Assembly (NCBI GenBank): GCA_030603485.1
Contig: JAUVXS010000012.1
Span: 1 to 18,904, forward strand
Direction of reading: 5' to 3'
DNA length: 18,904 bases
DNA from: Dehalococcoidia bacterium
Lineage (GTDB): Bacteria > Chloroflexota > Dehalococcoidia > GIF9 > AB-539-J10
Shown: positions 1 through 6,909 of the stretch, in pieces
Numbering within the stretch: the stretch's first letter is position 1
How the letters are laid out: each line of letters begins with the position of its first letter
The notes under the pieces: model-generated
Told to the model about the DNA's origin: nothing
The model's database searches: none
Seen by the model: only the letters and a program-made list of their open reading frames with translations
Position numbers and translations under genes: made by a program

Positions 1-37
1 CGAGGCTATAGCCTCGATGCCCGAACCTAAAGGTTCG
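1..37. repeat. Two adjacent short palindromes (dispersed-repeat type)
   Basis: Bases 1-16 form a perfect 16-bp palindrome (cgaggctatagcctcg). Bases 22-37 form a second hairpin, with cgaacct and aggttcg around an aa loop. No T-tract follows, so this does not look like an intrinsic terminator. It resembles the short dispersed palindromic repeats found elsewhere in this window, and it may extend past the left edge. Confidence 0.6.
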
Positions 38-120
38 CCCCTACATTTATATATAACATTACAATGGCATAAAACTATGAAAGGCGGTGTAACACTAAGA
101 TATTGGACGAGTACACACCA

Positions 121-149
121 TTGAAGCTGGACACAGCTTAGTGTAGAAT
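121..149 (+). promoter_or_regulatory. Possible sigma-70 promoter for hisZ
   Basis: TTGAAG (121-126) and TAGAAT (144-149) are separated by exactly 17 bases. They match 4/6 and 5/6 of the sigma-70 consensus. Transcription would start near 156, only a few bases before the ATG at 159, so the hisZ message would be nearly leaderless. This is a weak prediction from consensus alone. Confidence 0.3.
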
Positions 150-158
150 AGGCTAAGG

Positions 159-1397
159 ATGAAGAACCAAAAATGTAAGGGAATGCAGGACTTGCTCCCC
201 TATGACATGTTGCGCTTTCGCCGTATTGAAGATGTCTTCCGGACTTGTTGTCGTAACTGGAGCTACCAGGAGGTGAGGACGCCAACCTTAGAATACCTCT
301 ATTTGTTTACAGCTACGGGAACACTTACTCCGAGCATGTTAAGCAAGGTATATTCCTTTCTCGATTGGGATGGCTGGAGTGGTGAGCGGGTCGTCTTGAG
401 GCCAGACGGCACTATTCCTGTAGCCAGACTCTACATCGACAATCTAAGTGGACAGGAATTAGCCAGGCTTTTCTATGTGACTAATATCTTCGCTTTCGAG
501 GGAACAGGGAAAGAGAACAGGGAGCGATGGCAATGTGGTGCTGAGTTTTTCGGTGGTGCCAAATCTGCTCCGGATGTGGAGATAATTCTGCTGGCTAAAG
601 AGGTTATCCGCAGACTTGGTCTCAGCAACGCTAGGCTGCAATTGTCCCATGCTGGTTTGGTGAAGGCCTTGCTCAAAGAGTTTAAGCTTAGTCCCGGTGA
701 GGAAGCTAAGATGACAAACCGCATTTTGGAAGGAAATTGGCAAGCATTGACCAAGGCGAAATCTCCTCACCCTGAAATCGATAGGCTCATTGCTTCGTTA
801 TTGGGCCTCAAGGGAGAATCGAGCAGCTTTCTATACAATGTAAGAGCTTCATTTCCCAAAGCTTCGCAGGACTTCAAGTCCAGCCTGGAGGACTTCATAA
901 ACATTACCACATTACTGGACAACCTGGGTTGCAGCTATGAAATTGATATCGCAGCGATACATGGGTTTGAGTATTATACTGGAATCTGTTTTCAGTTCCT
1001 GGCTGCTGGGGAAAACATAGGTGGCGGAGGAAGATATGATAGCCTTGTGCCCCTTATGAATGGTAAGAACATCCCCGCCTGCGGATTTGCCCTATATGTG
1101 GACCCTATAATGGAATTACTTCCGCTGGAGAAAGAGAAAAGGGGCGAATGTGGAATTTTAGTTAAAGGTAAGGAATTGACTCCGGAAATAGTAAAGGCGT
1201 GCTTTACTGTGGCGGAATCGCTTCGTGACGCCGGACACCCAGCAGAGCTTGACTTCGGTGGTCAGGAGGAAAGTGACTATCGCTGGGTCATCTCGGTTTC
1301 CGCCAAGAAGCCGTTCAGGCTCAAGGACTGTAAACAACGACAACAGCGAAACGTAACCTCCACGGCAGATATTCTTGATGTAATAGGTGCGAAATGA
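159..1397 (+). CDS. hisZ: ATP phosphoribosyltransferase regulatory subunit HisZ
   Basis: This is a 412-residue class II aminoacyl-tRNA-synthetase-like protein of the HisRS/HisZ family. In the family, HisZ is the catalytically dead HisRS paralogue that assembles with short-form HisG for the first step of histidine synthesis. Visible landmarks are the HisRS-like opening K-G-M-Q-D-L-L-P (residues 7-14), a motif-2 segment R81-P-D-G-T85, H268-G-F-E-Y-Y-T-G, and a GGGRYD motif near residue 290. Position 268 is His, where HisRS enzymes have the catalytic Arg of the RGLDYY motif. That argues for HisZ rather than a tRNA synthetase. About 80 C-terminal residues look like a diverged anticodon-binding-type domain. 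The ATG at 159 follows aagg directly, an unusually tight spacing, but it keeps the family's N-terminus. The first his gene of the run; hisG follows after an inserted orphan gene. Confidence 0.88.
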   Translation: MKNQKCKGMQDLLPYDMLRFRRIEDVFRTCCRNWSYQEVRTPTLEYLYLFTATGTLTPSMLSKVYSFLDWDGWSGERVVLRPDGTIPVARLYIDNLSGQELARLFYVTNIFAFEGTGKENRERWQCGAEFFGGAKSAPDVEIILLAKEVIRRLGLSNARLQLSHAGLVKALLKEFKLSPGEEAKMTNRILEGNWQALTKAKSPHPEIDRLIASLLGLKGESSSFLYNVRASFPKASQDFKSSLEDFINITTLLDNLGCSYEIDIAAIHGFEYYTGICFQFLAAGENIGGGGRYDSLVPLMNGKNIPACGFALYVDPIMELLPLEKEKRGECGILVKGKELTPEIVKACFTVAESLRDAGHPAELDFGGQEESDYRWVISVSAKKPFRLKDCKQRQQRNVTSTADILDVIGAK

Positions 1398-1404
1398 GAA
1401 AGTG

Positions 1405-1435
1405 TTGTGCATAACCGCGATGCGGTTGTGCACAA
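1405..1435. repeat. Strong 14-bp-stem hairpin after hisZ
   Basis: Bases 1405-1418 pair with 1422-1435 around a 3-base loop (gat), with one G-T wobble and no other mismatch. The right arm holds the self-complementary ttgtgcacaa. No T-run follows, so a classical intrinsic terminator is unlikely. The hairpin lies 8 bases after the hisZ stop and marks the left border of the segment that separates hisZ from hisG. Confidence 0.65.
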
Positions 1436-1468
1436 GTTACGGGAAATTTTGAAGGGCAATAGCGAGAA

Positions 1469-1960
1469 ATGACCGATTTACGGAAACATCAAGAACAATT
1501 TGAAAGAATGAAACGATGGTATAAGCGCATTAAGGAGATAGATGAAGGAAGATCGCATGACCTTTCCTTCATTAACCTTCCCCCAGGTTACTTCTATGAT
1601 GAAGTTTATGCATTCTTTATAAACTGCTATCACCTTAAAGATTGGATATTGCACGATGATACTGTCAAACAGGAAGACAAAGGAAAGGTCGAGGATTTTA
1701 TGAAAAAAGATGGCTCTATGAGCCTTTGTCGCGACATTTGCATCGGCATTAAGCATTTCAAACAAGGAAGCGTTCCTTGGAGCGGCCGAGCCCCAAAATT
1801 TAGAGGTCGGAAATTCTCTCTGAGTTTAAAAGGGGGCCCCGAACCAATTATTGGAGTTAAGTTTTCTATCGAGACGAAAAAGGGAACGATTGACGCTTTT
1901 GAACTAGCTTCAGAGTGCGTTCAGAAATGGGAGGAATTTATCAAAGATAACATAAAGTGA
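1469..1960 (+). CDS. Uncharacterised 163-residue protein, possible integron-cassette cargo
   Basis: I cannot assign a function. The protein is soluble, charged and mostly helical in appearance, with no signal peptide or membrane segment. Two patches look conserved-family-like: F-F-I-N-C-Y-H-L-K-D-W-I (about residues 49-60) and C-R-D-I-C-I-G-I-K-H-F (about 87-97). I recall similar His/Lys-containing patches in small bacterial orphan proteins, but no named family. The start has only a weak ribosome-binding site. The gene interrupts hisZ and hisG. A strong hairpin lies on its left and an attC-like site begins 10 bases after its stop, so it may be a mobile cassette gene unrelated to histidine synthesis. 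It has a coherent protein-like composition and a full-length frame, so it is probably real. Confidence 0.7.
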   Translation: MTDLRKHQEQFERMKRWYKRIKEIDEGRSHDLSFINLPPGYFYDEVYAFFINCYHLKDWILHDDTVKQEDKGKVEDFMKKDGSMSLCRDICIGIKHFKQGSVPWSGRAPKFRGRKFSLSLKGGPEPIIGVKFSIETKKGTIDAFELASECVQKWEEFIKDNIK

Positions 1961-1969
1961 ATTGACTTC

Positions 1970-2045
1970 AGATAACAGCGTGTTTGCGGTTCGCTTCGAC
2001 ACCTTGACTCCCTTTAGCACCTCACAAACATGCAAAACGTTAGGC
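1970..2045 (+). other. attC-like recombination site
   Basis: This 76-bp imperfect inverted repeat lies just after the orphan ORF. The outer R boxes are TAAC (1973-1976) and GTTAGGC (2039-2045), the latter fitting the attC R'' consensus GTTRRRY. Inner L-like boxes are gtttgcgg (1982-1989) and ctcacaaac (2021-2029), which pair with an off-centre mismatch. The overall architecture, length and place directly 3' of a small ORF match gene-cassette attC sites. The R pairing is only 4 bp and the two spacers are unequal (5 and 9 bases), so this remains a candidate. No integron integrase gene is in the window. Confidence 0.42.
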
Positions 2046-2152
2046 AACATAGCAAGCAATACAACAGATGGTGTGGATGATAAAATGGTTTAAAGTCGCC
2101 CATAATAAGCAGATGGTTGTGCCTCGTTGCTGATAATGCTTGAAATGACATT

Positions 2153-3583
2153 ATGAAATATCAATCTATCAAACTCGCCCTGCCTAAAGGCAGGTTTCTA
2201 TCGCCTACAGCTAGCTTGCTTGCCGAGATAGCCCTGGGATTCCAGGATTATAGCGATAAAACAAAGCAATATCGCCTTCGCTCGACAAGGTTTCCCAGTC
2301 TTTCCGCTAAGATACTTCAGGAAAAAGATATTCCCATACAGGTGGCTGTAGGAAATTACGACCTGGGTATTTGTGGGTTGGATTGGATTGAAGAATTCCT
2401 GGTGAAATATCCAGCAGGAGCCCTGGTGAAAATATCGAGTCTCAATTACGGCGAAGGCAGTGTACATGTAGTTGCCAGTGCTGAGGCGGGGATAACCAGT
2501 CTCAATGAATTATCAACCCGGAGCAATGATTATCGTATAGTAAGTGAGTATCCTAATCTGGCTGAGGCTTTTGCCTTAAATCTCAGAATGAGAAGGTTCA
2601 GGATTTTCCCGGTGTGGGGAGCTGCTGAAGCTTATCCCCCGGAAAATGCCGATTTGGCAGTGCTCTGGGGAAAGAGTGGAGCGCATATAGCAACTCAAGG
2701 CTTAATTCCCCTCGAAAAGTTACTCCCCGTTACCGCCTTTCTAATAGCTAATCGAGAAAGCCTGGAGAACAAGGATTTGAGCCAGATATTGATGTGTTTT
2801 GACTCCAAGCTTATCGCTGAGCCGCAGACACCAATAGAAAATAAGCTTGATACTCCTGAAGAACTAAAGGGACCTCGTCCCTCGTGGCAGGCAAAGGAAG
2901 TCAACCTGGCTTTGCCCGATGGGCACCAGCAAGCACCTACTGCGCAATTTTTAAAGCGAGCCGGGCTGGCACTTCAGGGGTATTCTGAAGAGGCATCGAG
3001 TCGCCGACCTACCGCTGATTTAGACTGGCTTGGCATTAAAGTAGTCAGGCCTCAGGATATGCCTCTGCAAGTGGCTAATGGCAATTTCGACCTGGCCATA
3101 ACCGGTGAGGATTGGCTGCGGGAACATCTCTATCGCTTCCCCTCGAGCCCGGTGAAGAAATTGTTTGCTCTCGACTTTGGCACCGTCAAAATTGTCGCTG
3201 CCGTGAGCCAGGAAATGCCTGTGGCCGACATTGATGAATTGAGGTCGCTTGTTCAGAGCAGCCCCGACTACATCGGGGCTCCTCTCAAAGTGGCCTCGGA
3301 GTATATAAACGTTGCCGATAAGTATCTTCGAGACAATCATATTAACCCATACAAGCTAATTCCAACCTGGGGGGCGAGCGAGGCTTTTCTGCCCGAGGAT
3401 GCCGATATGCTTATTGATAATGCCCAGACAGGGAAGACCCTCCAGCAGCACAAATTAAAGATTATTGATGTGCTTTTCCGGTCTTCGGCTTGTCTAATTG
3501 CGAACAAAGATAGTCTTGCATCTTCTAGTAAAAAAGAGAAAATGGGGTTCCTTACACAGAAATTGCGAGCGGGGCTAAGGTAG
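2153..3583 (+). CDS. hisG: ATP phosphoribosyltransferase HisG, tandem-duplicated catalytic domain
   Basis: HisG condenses ATP with PRPP in the first step of histidine synthesis. The short form is about 210-230 residues, but this protein has 476 and consists of two HisG domains in tandem (about 1-225 and 245-470) joined by a linker. Shared landmarks are K-L-A-L-P-K-G-R (7-14) versus N-L-A-L-P-D-G-H (251-258), then G-N-Y-D-L-G-I-C-G versus G-N-F-D-L-A-I-T-G, and S-E-Y-P-N versus S-E-Y-I-N. The two halves differ at key sites. The first has an intact P-K-G-R, but its PRPP-loop position reads L-W-G-K-S-G-A-H-I (171-179). The second has lost K and R, yet keeps a loop D-N-A-Q-T-G-K-T-L (422-430) close to the family's D-x-V-E-T-G-x-T-L. 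The adjacent hisZ fits a short-form enzyme. No clear ribosome-binding site precedes the ATG. A 21-bp palindrome (3260-3280) lies in frame in the second half. Confidence 0.88.
   Translation: MKYQSIKLALPKGRFLSPTASLLAEIALGFQDYSDKTKQYRLRSTRFPSLSAKILQEKDIPIQVAVGNYDLGICGLDWIEEFLVKYPAGALVKISSLNYGEGSVHVVASAEAGITSLNELSTRSNDYRIVSEYPNLAEAFALNLRMRRFRIFPVWGAAEAYPPENADLAVLWGKSGAHIATQGLIPLEKLLPVTAFLIANRESLENKDLSQILMCFDSKLIAEPQTPIENKLDTPEELKGPRPSWQAKEVNLALPDGHQQAPTAQFLKRAGLALQGYSEEASSRRPTADLDWLGIKVVRPQDMPLQVANGNFDLAITGEDWLREHLYRFPSSPVKKLFALDFGTVKIVAAVSQEMPVADIDELRSLVQSSPDYIGAPLKVASEYINVADKYLRDNHINPYKLIPTWGASEAFLPEDADMLIDNAQTGKTLQQHKLKIIDVLFRSSACLIANKDSLASSSKKEKMGFLTQKLRAGLR
3260..3280. repeat. GCCCCGAC-type palindrome inside hisG
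   Basis: agccccga and tcggggct surround a 5-base loop. The same core occurs at 14173-14191 and 15358-15382. It encodes about residues 370-376 of HisG, where the second half has several residues more than the first half. This suggests an in-frame insertion. Confidence 0.6.
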
Positions 3584-3590
3584 ATAAAAA

Positions 3591-3685
3591 ATTAAAATGC
3601 AAAAATCGAAAATACAGAGCGGAAAAATAGAAAATTTACATTTTAATTTGTCATTTTGATTTTTTGTTTTTGACTTTTGGTTTTA
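3591..3685. repeat. 95-bp AT-rich intergenic repeat, copy 1
   Basis: It fills most of the hisG-hisD gap and ends 6 bases before the likely hisD ATG. It aligns without gaps to 5018-5112, with 19 mismatches by hand count (about 80% identity). The left arm aaaatgcaaaa (3594-3604) faces a degraded inverted partner near 3635-3644. The right third is T-rich with repeated ttttga units. Confidence 0.85.
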
Positions 3686-3691
3686 ATGGAT

Positions 3692-5014
3692 ATGAAAAGG
3701 GTCAAAGGATTCAATAAAGCAAGACAATTATTGACCAGGGAAAATTCCTGGGAGCATTTCACCACGCCACCGGGACTAGCGGCTCAAATAAAGCAAGTCT
3801 TTGGCGAAGAGCTCTCAGTTCAAGAGGTGATCGACCGTATCATCGGCGAAGTTAGGGATAAAGGTGATAAAGCTCTCTTTGGTTACACTGAAAAACTGGA
3901 GGGAGTTCGACTGGATTCCCTGGAAGTAGATAAACAGGAAGTTGTTGCCGCTTATGACATAATAAATAAGAAAGTCATCTCGGCCCTCGAATTTGCAGCC
4001 AGAAGAATACGGGACTTCCATCTTGCCTGTGAGCACAAAACCGGTGTATTTCCTATCGACAAGCACTTAAGCCAGCAAATTCTGCCCTTACATAGGGCTG
4101 GCCTATATGTGCCTGGTGGCAGCGCTGCCTATCCATCCTCAGTGTTGATGATGGCCATACCAGCCAAAGTGGCCGGTGTTAAGGAAATCATTATGGTTTC
4201 ACCGCCCGGTAAGGATGGACGGATTCCTGCCCCCACGTTAGTAGCTGCCGACATTGCTAAGGTCAACCGTATTTTTAAGCTTGGCGGTGCTCAGGCTATT
4301 GCCGCATTGGCGTTTGGTACTGAGTCGATACCCAGAGTGGATAAAATTTGTGGTCCGGGGAACATCTTTGTGACCCTGGCTAAGAAAATGGTTTATGGCA
4401 TAGTGGACGTCGATGGACTCGAAGGTCCCAGCGAGATAATAATTGTAGCCGACGGGAAAGCAAACCCTGCCCTTTGTGCCGCCGACCTCCTGGCTCAGGC
4501 TGAACATGACCCCCTGGCTTCAGTAATTTTAATCACCACTTCGGCTGACCTGGCTGACCAGGTAGACAAGGAAATTGAGATACAACTGGGGAGACTAAAG
4601 CGGCGTTCTACCGCCGGAACGGCTATTGATGCAGGGATGCTTGTGCTTGTCGACGACATGGCCCAAGCAGTGGAGTTGGTCAATCTCTTCGCTCCTGAGC
4701 ACCTCTCCATTATGGCATCCGACGCTTCGGCTCTAGTCTCCAAAGTTCGCAATGCCGGCTGTATTTTCATAGGCGAGAATTCGCCTGTTATTCTGGGCGA
4801 TTATGTTGCCGGTCCCAGCCATGTATTACCCACCGGAGGCAGCGCTCGTTTTGGTTCTCCTCTGGGTGTTGTAGACTTCCTCAAGGTTACCAATATCATC
4901 ACCTTGGATGAGCCTGCCATGCGAGAACTGAGCCAGGCTGCTGTGGCAATAGCTGAAGCTGAAGGGCTTGATGCCCACGCCCGGGCTATAAAAAGAAGGC
5001 TGAAAGCTAAGTAA
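3692..5014 (+). CDS. hisD: Histidinol dehydrogenase HisD
   Basis: HisD is a zinc enzyme that oxidises L-histidinol to L-histidine in two NAD-dependent steps. Counted from the ATG at 3692 (440 residues), all key residues are present at E. coli numbering plus 10. The zinc ligands are Q269, H272, D370 and H429 (E. coli Q259, H262, D360, H419), and the catalytic pair is E336-H337. The glycine-rich G-L-Y-V-P-G-G-S segment and the C-G-P-G-N motif are also intact. An upstream in-frame ATG exists at 3686. I prefer 3692 because the constant offset fits the family, and because the repeat before hisD and the one before hisC both end 6 bases ahead of the respective ATG. No Shine-Dalgarno sequence is evident, only the repeat. 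Full length and apparently functional. Confidence 0.95.
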   Translation: MKRVKGFNKARQLLTRENSWEHFTTPPGLAAQIKQVFGEELSVQEVIDRIIGEVRDKGDKALFGYTEKLEGVRLDSLEVDKQEVVAAYDIINKKVISALEFAARRIRDFHLACEHKTGVFPIDKHLSQQILPLHRAGLYVPGGSAAYPSSVLMMAIPAKVAGVKEIIMVSPPGKDGRIPAPTLVAADIAKVNRIFKLGGAQAIAALAFGTESIPRVDKICGPGNIFVTLAKKMVYGIVDVDGLEGPSEIIIVADGKANPALCAADLLAQAEHDPLASVILITTSADLADQVDKEIEIQLGRLKRRSTAGTAIDAGMLVLVDDMAQAVELVNLFAPEHLSIMASDASALVSKVRNAGCIFIGENSPVILGDYVAGPSHVLPTGGSARFGSPLGVVDFLKVTNIITLDEPAMRELSQAAVAIAEAEGLDAHARAIKRRLKAK

Positions 5015-5017
5015 AAG

Positions 5018-5112
5018 ATTAAAATGCAAAAGGTAAAAATACAGAGTAAAAACAAAAGAGTTTTGCATTTTGACTTGTCACTTTGATTTCTTATTTTTGA
5101 CTTTTGGTTTTA
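5018..5112. repeat. 95-bp AT-rich intergenic repeat, copy 2
   Basis: It fills the hisD-hisC gap from 4 bases after the hisD stop to 6 bases before the hisC ATG. It has the same length as copy 1 and about 80% identity to it. This copy retains a perfect 11-bp inverted repeat, aaaatgcaaaa (5021-5031) and ttttgcatttt (5061-5071), and could form a hairpin. The T-rich right end is the best-conserved part between the copies. Confidence 0.85.
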
Positions 5113-5118
5113 GTTGAA

Positions 5119-5721
5119 ATGAACATCGAAAAACTTATCAGGCCTGAACTCGTGACCATGAAGAGTTACACCCCTATCGAGCCTACAGAAATTTTGAGCC
5201 AGCGAGCCGAACTGCCTTTGGATAAAGTAATAAAGCTCGATGGTAACGAGAATCCTTATGGTTGTTCCCCAAAGGTCTATCAAGCTCTGGCCACTTATCC
5301 CTATTATCATCATTACCCGGACCCGGAGCAAAGAGAGCTACGGAAGGCTTTAGAAGAATATACCGGCTTGGGACGCCAGCACATTGTTTGCGGCATGGGC
5401 AGTGATGAGCTTATTGACCTTATTCTCAGGCTTTTCCTCAAGCCCGGAGACGAAGTTATCAATTGTCCACCGACATTCGGCATGTACCCTTTCAGCACCG
5501 ATGTTTGTGGGGGCCGAGTAGTTGATGTGCCCAGAAGTGAGGATTTTGCCCTTGATATGGCCGGTATAAAGAAGGCATTGACCAGGAAAACAAAGGTCAT
5601 CTTTGTTGCCTCACCCAATAATCCCACCGGCGACACCGCCACCGAGAAGGAGATTATGGAACTTGTTGGACTGGAAAAATTGTTGTCGTGGACGAAGCCT
5701 ATTTTGAATTCAGTAATTTGA
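5119..5721 (+). CDS. hisC: Histidinol-phosphate aminotransferase HisC, N-terminal part before frameshift
   Basis: HisC is the PLP-dependent aminotransferase that converts imidazole-acetol phosphate and glutamate to histidinol phosphate. This piece carries the N-terminal arm and half of the large domain: L-D-G-N-E-N-P-Y-G, G-S-D-E-L-I-D, and S-P-N-N-P-T-G-D with its PLP-contacting Asn. Homology breaks at L-E-K. After the A5 run at 5675-5679 the frame continues with unrelated residues to a stop at 5721, while the expected I-V-V-V-D-E-A-Y is read one base back. Restoring the frame gives a protein of about 362 residues, normal for HisC. I chose the ATG at 5119 because the upstream in-frame TTG lies inside the repeat. 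The cause is either a one-base deletion, an assembly error, or less likely frameshifting. Confidence 0.88.
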   Translation: MNIEKLIRPELVTMKSYTPIEPTEILSQRAELPLDKVIKLDGNENPYGCSPKVYQALATYPYYHHYPDPEQRELRKALEEYTGLGRQHIVCGMGSDELIDLILRLFLKPGDEVINCPPTFGMYPFSTDVCGGRVVDVPRSEDFALDMAGIKKALTRKTKVIFVASPNNPTGDTATEKEIMELVGLEKLLSWTKPILNSVI

Positions 5722-6206
5722 CCATGGCCAACCTGGTGCCTGCTTACCCTAACCTGATAGTCTTACGCACCTTCAGCAAATGGGCCGGGCTAGCCGGCTT
5801 AAGGATAGGCTACGGCTTTTTCCCTGTAGAAATTGCTGGTTATCTGATGAAGATTAAGCAGCCCTATAATGCCAATGCCGCAGGCCAGGCTGCGGTGCTA
5901 GCTTCCCTTGCCGACATAGAGTATCTTCGTGCTAACGTTGCCAGGATAGTTATGGAACGGGAGCGGTTATTTGGCAAACTAAAGGAACTGGATTGGCTAA
6001 AGCCTTACCCCTCCCAGGGAAACTTTATCCTCTGTTCTCTGCCCGAAGGAGAGGCCAGGGAAACTTGGCGTCAATTGCAGAAAAGGGGCATCTTTGTTCG
6101 CTATTTTGATACTCCTAGATTGAAAGATTGCCTGCGAATCAGCGTGGGCAGACCTGAGGATACTGATGCTCTGGTTAAGGCATTAAAGGAGGTTAAACAT
6201 GACTGA
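5688..6206 (+). CDS. hisC: Histidinol-phosphate aminotransferase HisC, C-terminal part after frameshift
   Basis: This is the second part of HisC, in the frame one base back from the first. The homologous reading begins at about 5679 (I-V-V-V-D-E-A-Y-F-E-F); the GTG at 5688 is merely the first possible start codon. It contains the PLP-binding lysine in T-F-S-K-W-A-G-L-A-G-L-R-I-G (K codon 5778-5780), the small domain, and the C-terminal L-R-I-S-V-G motif. By itself it lacks the substrate-binding N-terminus and would not be an active aminotransferase. Its stop overlaps the hisB start by 8 bases, so the two are translationally coupled. The sequence shows no other decay, suggesting the break is recent or artefactual. 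Confidence 0.87.
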   Translation: MDEAYFEFSNLTMANLVPAYPNLIVLRTFSKWAGLAGLRIGYGFFPVEIAGYLMKIKQPYNANAAGQAAVLASLADIEYLRANVARIVMERERLFGKLKELDWLKPYPSQGNFILCSLPEGEARETWRQLQKRGIFVRYFDTPRLKDCLRISVGRPEDTDALVKALKEVKHD

Positions 6207-6789
6207 AAGAAGAACGAAAGTAATTCGTGAGACTGCCGAAACAAATATTAAGGTGGAACTCAACATTGACGGCAGCGGACAATTTGAAATCACCACTGGC
6301 TTGAGAATGTTCGACCACCTCCTTAGCCAGCTAGCCCAGCACGGAGTATTCGATATAAAAATCTCAGCGTCAGGGCCCGACCAGCACCATGTAGTTGAAG
6401 ATGTGGCTATTGCGCTGGGCAAAGCTTTCAACCAGGCACTGAGAGGAAAGCAAGGCATTGTTCGTATGGCACATGCTATCGTACCTATGGATGAAGCTCT
6501 GGCAGTAGTGGCTGTGGATATTGGGGGCAGAGTCTACAGCATAATCGAGGCAGACTTTGACGAAGCCAGCATAGGCGATCTCGACGCTGATTTAATTCGC
6601 CATTTCCTGGTCTCCCTCGCCTCAGAAGCTAAAATTAACCTCCACGCCAAAGTGCTCAGCGGCATCAACGACCACCACAAAGCCGAAGCCCTATTCAAAG
6701 CCCTGGGCCGAGCCCTGGATACAGCTACCCTCATTGACGAGCGTATCTTGGGCAGGGTGCCCAGTACCAAGGAGGTTATCGAAGGCTAA
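6199..6789 (+). CDS. hisB: Imidazoleglycerol-phosphate dehydratase HisB
   Basis: HisB dehydrates imidazole glycerol phosphate to imidazole acetol phosphate, the substrate of HisC. This is the 196-residue monofunctional form, without the phosphatase domain found in enterobacteria. Manganese-binding and catalytic motifs are intact: F-D-H-L-L (39-43), D-Q-H-H-V-V-E-D-V (61-69), P-M-D-E-A-L (96-101), and N-D-H-H-K-A-E-A-L-F-K-A (157-168). The start is well defined by AAGGAGGT (6186-6193), 5 bases before the ATG. The gene overlaps hisC by 8 bases. It is the last his gene here; hisH, hisA, hisF and hisI do not follow. Confidence 0.96.
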   Translation: MTERRTKVIRETAETNIKVELNIDGSGQFEITTGLRMFDHLLSQLAQHGVFDIKISASGPDQHHVVEDVAIALGKAFNQALRGKQGIVRMAHAIVPMDEALAVVAVDIGGRVYSIIEADFDEASIGDLDADLIRHFLVSLASEAKINLHAKVLSGINDHHKAEALFKALGRALDTATLIDERILGRVPSTKEVIEG

Positions 6790-6909
6790 AAGGATATCTG
6801 AATTCAGTTTCAAGGCTCTCAGGGAGTGCGGCTATACAGCGGGCTCAATTATGTTTAAAATAATATAGAGTTAATCTATGCAGAAAGTATAGAGCAACGG
6901 AGGTAGCAA

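Noticed and set aside
1406..1414. DnaA-box-like TTATGCACA on the minus strand
   Set aside because: It is a single match to TTATNCACA inside a hairpin, with no cluster, no AT-rich unwinding region and no dnaA or dnaN nearby.
1412..1439. Possible mini attC formed by TAAC ... GTTA on the left of the orphan gene
   Set aside because: Only 20 bases separate the boxes, too short for a canonical attC with L boxes; the hairpin explains the symmetry better.
5673..5682. Programmed ribosomal frameshift in hisC
   Set aside because: The A5 run is short, is not an X-XXY-YYZ heptamer, and no stimulatory stem was evident. An indel is the simpler explanation.
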